Shown here in pieces: positions 29,091-36,409 of a DNA stretch of 53,291 nucleotides (position 1 is the stretch's first letter; each line of letters starts with the position of its first letter). The DNA is from Candidatus Poribacteria bacterium (GTDB taxonomy: Bacteria; Poribacteria; WGA-4E; WGA-3G), in contig JAAXGN010000088.1 of NCBI GenBank assembly GCA_012267415.1, forward strand, positions 1 through 53,291. Reading direction: 5' to 3'. The notes below the pieces were generated by a model, which was given only the letters and a program-made list of their open reading frames with translations, did no database searches and had not been told where the DNA came from. The position numbers and the translations under genes were made by a program.

Positions 29091-29681
29091 TTACTGACGA
29101 TGTGCTACTACGGTATCGACGATTCCGTAGTCGAGAGCTTCCTCAGCAGTCATATAGAAATCTCTATCGGCATCGGTCTCAATTTTCTCTAAACTCTGTC
29201 CTGTATGTTGCGACAAAATGTTGTAAAGCCTTTCGCGTTCCCTTAATATTTCGTTTGCATGGATGCTGATGTCCGTTGCTTGTCCACCAATACCGCCTGC
29301 CATAGGTTGATGTATCAATGCTTTGGCATGTGGTAAGGCGTACCGTTTACCTGGGGTTCCTGCTGCTAATAACACTGCTCCCATGCTGTATGCGCGTCCT
29401 AAACACCATGTTTGGACATCTGCTTTAATATATTGCATGGTATCGTAGATGGCTAAACCTGCTGAAACTGAGCCACCGGGTGTGTTTAGATAAAGGATTA
29501 TATCGGCATCTGGGTCTTTCCCTTCAAGGAAGAGCATCTGTGCAGTGACCAGATTCGCGATTGCATTATCGTCAATCGTCGTGCCAATCATGATAATTCG
29601 GTCTTCAAGTAACCGGGAAAAGATATCATAGGAACGTTCTCCACGGTTTGTCTGTTCAACAACAATAGGTACAAGGTTCAT
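29091..29681 (-). CDS. clpP: ATP-dependent Clp protease proteolytic subunit ClpP
   Basis: Serine peptidase forming the 14-mer chamber used by ClpX. The 196-residue protein has the catalytic Ser99 ([14 protein letters not shown]), His124 (LIHQPMAGG) and an Asp in [10 protein letters not shown]. The N-terminal [20 protein letters not shown] is the processed-type start with little propeptide, and the hydrophobic-pocket tyrosines are in the usual places. It starts 6 bp after tig. Confidence 0.97.
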   Translation of the reverse strand: MNLVPIVVEQTNRGERSYDIFSRLLEDRIIMIGTTIDDNAIANLVTAQMLFLEGKDPDADIILYLNTPGGSVSAGLAIYDTMQYIKADVQTWCLGRAYSMGAVLLAAGTPGKRYALPHAKALIHQPMAGGIGGQATDISIHANEILRERERLYNILSQHTGQSLEKIETDADRDFYMTAEEALDYGIVDTVVAHRQ

Positions 29682-29687
29682 TTGAAA

Positions 29688-30995
29688 CTATCCCGTAATG
29701 ATCAATGATTTTTTCTCAGATGCTTCTTGTATCAGAAACTGATATATTTTTTCGTGTTCAAGTTGTGTTCTGAAATCCTCTAAACGATTGTTTTCTTTTA
29801 GTAACTCGGATAATTTATCAGGTTTTCTACCTTGTATATCTGCAGCACGACGAATTCCGTTTTCTAATTCATCGTCGCTTATACGAATATCTTCATAAGT
29901 AGCGATTTCCTCAAAAATCCAATTCTGTTTTGTCTGCTGTATTACATCTTTCCGCATTTCTGTAGGCAATACTTCAAAATCAACGCCAGCCTGTTCAGGT
30001 GTCTGATTATTTTCTTTAAGCTGTTTGCGTACATTCTCTATTGCATTCTGCACATATTGATCAACTACATCATCAGGGATCGTAACATTTGTCATTTCAA
30101 TCAACTGTTCAAGTATTTCAACTTTTTGTTCTTGATTCTGTTGTATGCGTGCATCTTCGACCATATTGTTCCAAATGACACCGTGCAATTGGCTATAGGT
30201 TTCATAACCGAGGTCTTTTGCAAATTCATCATCGAGTTCTGGCAGATGTTTTTGAGTGATAGCATGCAGTATGACATTGTATATCACTTGCATGTTTCTC
30301 AGTTCAGGTGTGTGATATGCTTCATCAAAATTAACCGCAATTGCCTTTGTTTCACCGATATGCATGCCTATTATGCCATTAATTAGGTCGGGGTGATATC
30401 GTTCATCTGTTAGGTCAATATCTATATCTTGGTCAGATTCACTTTCAATTTCACTTCCCTCTAAAGTGCAGGTATAATCTAACCGAACACAGTCGGAAGC
30501 GTTAACGGGTCGGTCTTCTTGTATTGGGTCAAAAGTTGCGGACTGATCCTGTAGTTGTGCTATGAATGCATCTACGTCTTCCCGTGGTACATTGACAGGC
30601 GTTTTGTCTATCTGTATATTTTCGTAATTTGGCAGTTCAATGATCGGTTTTACGCTGACGGTGGCAGTAAATACGAGGGGTTGGTCCTCGGTTACTTGCA
30701 TTTTCTCCAGAGGTGGGTCAAAGGTTGGCTGTGCCAGCGGTACGATCTGTTTGTTATAGAGTGCGTCTTCATAAGCAGGAAAGACAACCGTTCTGACAAC
30801 TTCATTGTTTATATATTCAGGGAATCGTGATTTTAGTAGCGTTAGAGGCACGCGTCCTTTTCTAAAGCCTGGTAACGTTACGTAACCGCGCAGCGTCTTA
30901 TATGCTTCTTCTAATGCTTCGTTTATATCTTCGGCGGGGACTTCGATGTCTAATTTTGCTTGTGTGTTATCTAAGGTTTCCACTTCAACTCTCAA
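29688..30995 (-). CDS. tig: Trigger factor (ribosome-associated chaperone and prolyl isomerase)
   Basis: Binds ribosomal protein L23 and shields nascent chains. The 435-residue protein has the ribosome-binding signature LPGFRKGRVPLTLL (equivalent to GFRxGKxP). A degenerate FKBP-type middle domain starts near CVRLDYTCTLEG, and the C-terminal helical domain follows from NMVEDARIQQNQEQKVEILE. The TTG at 30995 is chosen: it has a ribosome binding site aagggag 8 nt upstream, and its product LRVEVETLD aligns directly with the E. coli start MQVSVETTQ. An ATG at 31034 would add 13 residues without a ribosome binding site. It follows the tRNA cluster by 54 bp and leads tig-clpP-clpX-lon. Confidence 0.94.
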   Translation of the reverse strand: MRVEVETLDNTQAKLDIEVPAEDINEALEEAYKTLRGYVTLPGFRKGRVPLTLLKSRFPEYINNEVVRTVVFPAYEDALYNKQIVPLAQPTFDPPLEKMQVTEDQPLVFTATVSVKPIIELPNYENIQIDKTPVNVPREDVDAFIAQLQDQSATFDPIQEDRPVNASDCVRLDYTCTLEGSEIESESDQDIDIDLTDERYHPDLINGIIGMHIGETKAIAVNFDEAYHTPELRNMQVIYNVILHAITQKHLPELDDEFAKDLGYETYSQLHGVIWNNMVEDARIQQNQEQKVEILEQLIEMTNVTIPDDVVDQYVQNAIENVRKQLKENNQTPEQAGVDFEVLPTEMRKDVIQQTKQNWIFEEIATYEDIRISDDELENGIRRAADIQGRKPDKLSELLKENNRLEDFRTQLEHEKIYQFLIQEASEKKSLIITG

Positions 30996-31049
30996 GTTAA
31001 GCTCTCCCTTCGTTACGATGTATTGTCGTTGCATCGGTTCGCTATGAGA

Positions 31050-31135
31050 TGGGCGAGGAGGGACTTGAACCCTCACGAGGCGTAACCCCAATAGATCCTA
31101 AGTCTATCCTGTCTACCAAATTCCAGCACCCGCCC
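31050..31135 (-). tRNA. tRNA-Leu (anticodon TAG)
   Basis: Read on the minus strand, an 86-nt class II tRNA with acceptor GGGCGGG/CTCGCCC and a long variable arm. The anticodon stem ATAGA/TCTAT encloses loop CTTAGGA, giving anticodon TAG. The T arm contains GGTTCAAGTCC, and A is the discriminator. CCA is not encoded. It is the last tRNA before tig. Confidence 0.95.
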
Positions 31136-31150
31136 GTGTGGCAGAACCGA

Positions 31151-31223
31151 TGCGCCGTGAAGGAATCGAACCTTCAACCCTCTGATTAAGAGTCAGATGC
31201 TCTGCCAATTGAGCTAACAGCGC
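31151..31223 (-). tRNA. tRNA-Lys (anticodon CTT)
   Basis: A 73-nt cloverleaf with acceptor GCGCTGT/ACGGCGC and D arm TAGCTCAATTGGCAGAGC. The anticodon stem TCTGA/TCAGA has loop CTCTTAA, giving CTT. The T loop is GGTTCGATTCC, the discriminator is A, and CCA is not encoded. Confidence 0.95.
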
Positions 31224-31224
31224 A

Positions 31225-31297
31225 CGCGTCCGGAGGGATTCGAACCCCCAACTTATGGTTCCGAAGACCATTGCTCTATCCATTGAACTACGGACGC
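31225..31297 (-). tRNA. tRNA-Arg (anticodon TCG)
   Basis: A 73-nt cloverleaf with acceptor GCGTCCG/CGGACGC and anticodon stem ATGGT/ACCAT. The loop CTTCGGA gives TCG, which reads CGA and related codons. The T arm contains GGTTCGAATCC, and the discriminator is G. It is separated from tRNA-Lys by one base. Confidence 0.94.
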
Positions 31298-31308
31298 CTA
31301 TAGTTAAG

Positions 31309-31381
31309 GGTGGATGATGGGGATTGAACCCACGTCCTCCTGATCCACAGTCAGGCGCTCTACCCCTGAGCTACATCCACC
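31309..31381 (-). tRNA. tRNA-His (anticodon GTG)
   Basis: The acceptor GTGGATG/CATCCAC is preceded by an encoded G(-1) opposite C73, the identity element of tRNA-His. The anticodon stem CCTGA/TCAGG has loop CTGTGGA, giving GTG. The T loop is GGTTCAATCC. Confidence 0.95.
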
Positions 31382-31392
31382 GTGATACGATA

Positions 31393-31466
31393 CACGCCTA
31401 GCAGGACTCGAACCTGCAACCCACAGCTTAGAAGGCTGTTGCTCTATCCAATTGAGCTATAGGCGC
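31393..31466 (-). tRNA. tRNA-Arg (anticodon TCT)
   Basis: A 74-nt cloverleaf with acceptor GCGCCTA/TAGGCGT and anticodon stem ACAGC/GCTGT. The loop CTTCTAA gives TCT, which reads AGA and AGG. The T arm contains GGTTCGAGTCC, and the discriminator is G. Confidence 0.95.
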
Positions 31467-31472
31467 ATGTGG

Positions 31473-31549
<77 letters not shown>

Positions 31550-31584
31550 ATAATCTGTCACTATTCTGAAAATTAGATGTATAT

Positions 31585-31613
31585 ATTATAATATATTTTT
31601 GCGGTGTTTGCAA
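31585..31613 (-). promoter_or_regulatory. Sigma-70-type promoter of the tRNA(-tig-clp) transcript
   Basis: On the minus strand TTGCAA (31613-31608), a 17-bp spacer and TATAAT (31590-31585) lie 36 bp before the tRNA-Pro 5' end. This placement fits a start a few bases before the tRNA. It probably drives the tRNA cluster and possibly tig onward. Confidence 0.75.
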
Positions 31614-31648
31614 ATTAAACCGTTTAAGTAAAAAACAATTGATTAAAC

Positions 31649-31677
31649 TTGACAATTTTTTGTCTTTATGCTATAAT
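31649..31677 (+). promoter_or_regulatory. Perfect consensus sigma-70 promoter of the dnd effector operon
   Basis: TTGACA (31649-31654), a 17-bp spacer and TATAAT (31672-31677) match the consensus at all twelve positions. The expected start is near 31685, about 30 nt before the ATG at 31714. It is divergent from the tRNA promoter, about 60 bp away. No operator palindrome is obvious beside it. Confidence 0.85.
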
Positions 31678-31713
31678 TAATAACATTCAGCATTATTTTG
31701 TTATATATATCTT

Positions 31714-33773
31714 ATGTCACTAAAAGAACTTTCTCTCAAACACGAATACCGTTCCGATAAGACAAACCTTATAAAGGATTTTTATACTCCGTGCCTGAAC
31801 AATGCCACGCGATATCTTCGCGCGGTGGCATATTTTAGCAGTACTGGTCTCCAGCAAACTGTCAATGTATTACCTACCTTTATCCAGAATGGAGGACAGA
31901 ATTAAATTTAGTGACAGGTCCTAATTTAATGGAAGATGATATTGAAGCTATTAAAAGCGGTTATGAAGCCAGGACAGATAAGTTGAACTCCTCTCTTGAT
32001 TGTGATTTTGATGGTGTCTCTACCGATAGATTGATGTTAATTACTTGGTTAATAGCAAATGAATATTTGGATATCAAAATTGCACTACCTTCCGATTTAG
32101 ACACTACATATTCCCGTGGAATATATCACGAAAAGATCGGTGTATTCATAAATGATGATAACTACGCCATAGCATTTACGGGTTCTTCAAATGAAACAGT
32201 GGGTGGCTTATTGAATAATTTTGAATCTATTGATGTGCACTGGTCATGGGATGATAAAAAAGGACGCGTTCAACAAAAGATTGACAATTTTCAAAGATTG
32301 TGGGATAACAATACCAACAGGTTGGAAATAATGGATTTTCTGAGTGCTTTTTCAGATGAACATTTAATCCATCAGCCTGTATACGAAACAGAAGAAGATA
32401 CAATAGAAACTCCTACAGTTATTGAAAACACTACTTCGTATTTACCAAATGATATTGATTTAAGAGATTATCAAGTTGAAGCTATTGATGCATGGTTTCA
32501 AAATGATTGCCGGGGGATATGGGAGATGGCAACTGGAACAGGTAAGACCATCACAGCTCTTTCTGCCCTTGCAAAATTGAGAGAAGAAAAGAAACGGTTA
32601 TTTGTTCTGATTGTTTGTCCATATCAGCATCTTGTTGACCAATGGCACAAAGAAGTTCTGAGGTTTGGTTTTGAGCCGATTTTGGCTTACAAAAACTCTT
32701 CTTCGTGGATTAAACTACTTAGTAAGGTATCAGTGCAGTACAATTGGCGCAATCTTGATGTGATTTCTGTTATTACGACTGCCAAAACCTTTACTAGCAG
32801 AAATATGCAGAAATTACTCTCTAAAAAACCGCAAGATGCTATTTTGATTGCAGATGAAGTACACCATCTAGGATCGGTTGGCAGCCGAGAAAAGTTGACA
32901 GACGTATTTGTTTATCGTTTGGGTCTGACTGCGACTTTGGAGAGATGGTTTGATGATGAAGGTACTGATACATTAAAAGAGTATTTTGGAGAAACTGTTT
33001 TTAATTTTCCTCTTGACAGAGCGATTAAGGAAGGATTTCTTTCTCAGTATGAATATCATCCTCATTTAGCCGAATTAACTGAGAATGAACTTGAAGAATA
33101 TGAAAAACTCACTAAAAAAATATCAAAGCAGTTTTATAGCGAAAAATCTGATCAGCCAAATGAACCACTTAAGCATTTGTTGAGAAAACGTGCTAAGCTG
33201 CTAAACAACGCGGAAAGAAAACTGCCGATTTTGCTGAATTTGTTAACCGAAAAGGCAGACATGATTCATCATACACTTTTCTATTGTGCACCGCAACAAA
33301 TTGACTTAGTGCTTTCATTACTGACAGATTTAGGTGTACGTGTCAACAAATTTACCGCCCAGGAATCTGCGTCTGAAAGGTTAGAATTACTTGATATGTT
33401 TGCATCTGGTCATTTACAAGCACTTGTGGCGATGAAGTGTCTTGATGAAGGTGTTGACGTGCCAAGTACCCAAACGGCATACATTCTCGCAAGTAGTAGT
33501 AATCCGAAAGAGTTTATACAACGTCGTGGTAGAATTCTTCGAAAAGCACACGGCAAAGAAAAATCTGAAATACACGATCTAATTGCAGTTCCACCTTCTG
33601 GATACCAGCAGTATTCAAGTTCAGCATTTGATATAGAGCGTAAAATCGTAAAAAAGGAATTGAGAAGGTTTAACGAATTTGCGGGATTAGCTCTGAATAA
33701 GAACCAATCACTAATAAAAATAAGTGAATTGGCGAGAATCTACAATTTACTAGGTCTATTAGGAGAAACATAA
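31714..33773 (+). pseudogene. PLD-like/DEAH helicase of a phosphorothioation-linked restriction module, split by a frameshift
   Basis: Two reading frames make one protein of about 685 residues. Frame one (31714-31905) starts MSLKELSLKHEYRSDK and ends ...FIQNGGQN. Frame two continues as ELNLVTGPNLMEDDIEAIKS through 33773. A one-base loss near 31895-31905 explains the break; no slippery heptamer is seen. The N-terminal part is a phospholipase-D-like domain with HEKIG and FTGSSNETVGG (one half-site). It is followed by an SF2 helicase with EMATGTGKT, IADEVHH, LGLTATLER and QRRGRILRKAHG. The overall plan resembles the family called DNA phosphorothioation system restriction enzyme, which clusters with dnd genes. 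It is the first gene after a consensus promoter, and its stop overlaps the next start (taATG). If the frameshift is real, restriction may be off. Confidence 0.8.
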
Positions 33774-33943
33774 TGGAAAATAATATAGAAGATTATTTGA
33801 ATAGTCTACCTATTGAAGTCAAAAATGTAATTGAAAAAGTCCTAGCGTTGGAACGTGAGAAGTTGAAGTTGAGTAAGCCAAGAGGGATTAAGAATCAAAT
33901 AAAGAAAATTATCCATGAGGAGATAAAACAACTTGAAGATTAA
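33773..33943 (+). CDS. 56-residue predicted coiled-coil protein between helicase and ATPase genes
   Basis: An ATG at 33773 overlaps the helicase stop by one base, with ribosome binding site aggag 7 nt upstream. The 56-residue product begins MENNIEDYLNSLPIEVKNVI and is charged and helical, with heptad-like spacing (VIEKVLALEREKLKL). It ends IIHEEIKQLED, overlapping the start of the ATPase gene by 11 nt. Both overlaps argue for translation within the operon. No family is recognised; it may be a small partner or adaptor of the helicase or ATPase. It is short enough to be missed by many gene finders. Confidence 0.65.
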   Translation: MENNIEDYLNSLPIEVKNVIEKVLALEREKLKLSKPRGIKNQIKKIIHEEIKQLED

Positions 33944-35885
33944 TCATATTAGATTAAAGAACTTTAGATCATATTACGGTGAACAGACTCTTTCCTTCAC
34001 TATTGATGTAGATCGTCATGTGACTGTTATTCATGGTGCTAATGGCGCGGGTAAGACCTCATTGTTTATCGCCTTCAATTGGTGTTTCTACGGGACCGGT
34101 TTTGTTCAAGAGAAATTCGGCAACATTGGTCGTTTAGAAAACGGACGCGCTGTCAGAGAAGACAGTTCTGCGGAAACCATGGTCGAAATTGGATTTTCTT
34201 ACCGTGGAAACCAGTATTGTATTAGCAGGTCAAAGATTGGTTCTGACGAGACTACTCTTCTAAGCAGTAACAATACCTTTGGATTAAAACGCAAATACTT
34301 TGATGATGATGCTGATGAACGTATTAGATTAATTTTCCCTGAAAGTGTAAGTATTCATTTTTTCTTTGATGGAGAACAGATTTATAATTTTACGAAACCC
34401 GGGAATGAAGAGGAAATAAAGCATGCAGTTCGTAACGTCTTGAGAATTGAAGATATTAATCGTGGCTTCAAACATCTAACAGATATCGCATCAGAATATC
34501 GTAGGGAATTAAATCAAAGGTCAACAGGTAACTTGAAGAAACTACGTGATGAGATGAAGAATCTAGAGTCTAAACGTAGTAAATTAGAAAAGAATATAGA
34601 GAGGGATAAGGAGGAAATTGCTGCAGCTGAGAAATTAAAACAGAAAATAGATGCTCGGTTATTAGCTATTGCATCAGCTCGGTCACTCGCGGAAGAGAGA
34701 AATAGTATTGAGAAGGAATTACAGGGAATGAATAGAGACAGATTGGATAAACTTGCTGAAATACGCGATCTGGCCAACAAAGGCTTTTATCCGTTGACTA
34801 AACCTGCAATTCTCAGAAGTTTAGAAATAATAAAGAAAAATGACGCTCCAAGTAGCATTCCTAAGGCATACCTAAAAGAACTCTTGAATCAAACTAGATG
34901 TTTGTGTGGCAGACCAATTACACATAATAGTATTGAATACAATAATATTGTTAAATTACTTAATATTGCGGATGCATCAGAAACAAAGTTTATAGTGGGA
35001 GAAACCCAAAATAAATTAGAACAATTGTTAAATGAACAAGTTAAGAATATCCCAATACAGTTGCAATCTACCTTGAACGATTTGCAAGAGTTTGAATCTA
35101 AAATTCAGGCAAAAGAAACACGTTTGGAAAAAATTAAAGAAAAGCTTGGAAATTTTAAAGATGAAGAAATCAACCAACTTGAGGAAGCTCGAAAAAGACA
35201 TGAATCGGAAATACGAGAATTAGAGGATAAGATAACTCTTACCAAGGGGCGTATTGAAGAAATAAATAATAAGATCAGTGAATTAGATACTGAAATTAAT
35301 AAGGAAGAAGAACTTAATGCTGCAACTGAACAATTAAGCAGACATTATAGACTAACCAATTCATCTGCAAATGCTATGGAAAAGATCTATGAGATGCATG
35401 CATCAAACATGCGGGAAAAAATTCAAGAAGAAGTCGGACCTATTTTTAAAGGACTTATCAAAAATGCAGATCACTTTACGGCAATTACACTCAAAGAAAA
35501 TTATAAGCTTGTTGTAGTTGATGCATTAGGTGATGACGTGCTTCCAGAAATGTCAGCGGGCCAACGCCAAGTTCTCAGTCTTTCTTTCATAGGGGCACTT
35601 GCAAAAATGGCAATCAGAAACATGCTTCCAAACTTGGAAAACGAACCTTTTCCAATTGTAATGGATACACCATTTTGTAGGCTATCTACAGAACACAGAG
35701 AAACTATCGCTGATGTCTTTCCTGAAATTGCTGATCAATTGGTTTTATTTGTCACTGACGAGGAATTACATGGTGAAGCGCGAACGAAACTCGAGTCATG
35801 GATTGGAGCAGAATATAAGCTCGAATTCACTAGGGAAGATGAAAAAAATACTACGACCACAATTACCCGTATTCCAAGAATTTGA
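33933..35885 (+). CDS. DndD-like/Rad50-like SMC-type ATPase (second copy in the locus)
   Basis: A 650-residue ABC-type ATPase. It begins MKINHIRLKNFRSYYGEQTL, with Walker A IHGANGAGKTSLFIAFNWCF (about 30-50) and a long coiled coil (about 190-500). A hook-like cysteine pair lies in RCLCGRPI near residue 328, the signature is EMSAGQRQVLSLSF, and Walker B is PIVMDTPFCRLSTEHRE. The TTG at 33933 is used, after ribosome binding site gaggag. It is distinct from dndD at 38535: it has the cysteine hook and lies in the opposite, AT-rich operon. SMC-like ATPases of this group regulate or power DNA-processing complexes. Here it probably works with the helicase in sensing or cutting DNA that lacks phosphorothioate. 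Confidence 0.85.
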   Translation: MKINHIRLKNFRSYYGEQTLSFTIDVDRHVTVIHGANGAGKTSLFIAFNWCFYGTGFVQEKFGNIGRLENGRAVREDSSAETMVEIGFSYRGNQYCISRSKIGSDETTLLSSNNTFGLKRKYFDDDADERIRLIFPESVSIHFFFDGEQIYNFTKPGNEEEIKHAVRNVLRIEDINRGFKHLTDIASEYRRELNQRSTGNLKKLRDEMKNLESKRSKLEKNIERDKEEIAAAEKLKQKIDARLLAIASARSLAEERNSIEKELQGMNRDRLDKLAEIRDLANKGFYPLTKPAILRSLEIIKKNDAPSSIPKAYLKELLNQTRCLCGRPITHNSIEYNNIVKLLNIADASETKFIVGETQNKLEQLLNEQVKNIPIQLQSTLNDLQEFESKIQAKETRLEKIKEKLGNFKDEEINQLEEARKRHESEIRELEDKITLTKGRIEEINNKISELDTEINKEEELNAATEQLSRHYRLTNSSANAMEKIYEMHASNMREKIQEEVGPIFKGLIKNADHFTAITLKENYKLVVVDALGDDVLPEMSAGQRQVLSLSFIGALAKMAIRNMLPNLENEPFPIVMDTPFCRLSTEHRETIADVFPEIADQLVLFVTDEELHGEARTKLESWIGAEYKLEFTREDEKNTTTTITRIPRI

Positions 35886-35918
35886 AACTCTGGAATATCA
35901 TTCGTGTAGGAGCATTTA

Positions 35919-36374
35919 ATGGAAAAAGGAAAACAACAGTCAGTTGAACAATATCGTATTTCTGTTGACGAGTCTCATCATTCAACATACCAAGAATTAG
36001 CCAAACGAACTGACAGAGAAAATACAGAAAAGGGAACAGATATACGACCATTTGAAAATATGAAAAACCTTTTTATGTTGGCTACATTTATAGGTTATAA
36101 TAATGATAAACGTATTCCTTTAGAAAAAGGAATTGGAATATTCAATTGGCGTGGATTTTCAACTGATGAAGTTTCTTTGTTGGATGCATTATCCATTGCT
36201 GTAACTAACGAAGTTGATGTGTTGAATGACCGGATCAAGATTTTACAAATTGCCGAAGAATATGCAAATGGTGGGATTCTTCAAATTGAAGAAGAAGTCT
36301 GTGAGATGCCTGGTGCCAGGATTGGTAATCTTCTTGATTTATTGGCAAATTGTATTCAACATGAGTCAGCCTGA
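35919..36374 (+). CDS. dnd system-associated protein 4-like
   Basis: A 151-residue soluble protein. The stretch FENMKNLFMLATFIGYNNDK, then RIPLEKGIGIFNWRGFS and LQIAEEYANGGILQIEEEV, matches what I recall of the small family named dnd system-associated protein 4, found only beside phosphorothioation genes. Its biochemical role is unknown. A clear ribosome binding site (taggag) precedes the ATG at 35919. It lies 33 bp after the ATPase gene and 35 bp before the DGQHR gene in the effector operon. Confidence 0.7.
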   Translation: MEKGKQQSVEQYRISVDESHHSTYQELAKRTDRENTEKGTDIRPFENMKNLFMLATFIGYNNDKRIPLEKGIGIFNWRGFSTDEVSLLDALSIAVTNEVDVLNDRIKILQIAEEYANGGILQIEEEVCEMPGARIGNLLDLLANCIQHESA

Positions 36375-36409
36375 ATTTTAGTCGAAATTTAGAATATAGG
36401 GAGGAATTA

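Noticed and set aside
31035..31091. N-terminal extension of trigger factor reading GLRLVRVQVPPRPS
   Set aside because: This is translated tRNA-Leu and spacer sequence, not protein; the TTG at 30995 aligns with known trigger factor starts.
31880..31920. Programmed ribosomal frameshift in the effector helicase gene
   Set aside because: No slippery heptamer or downstream pseudoknot is visible, so a mutation or assembly error is more likely.
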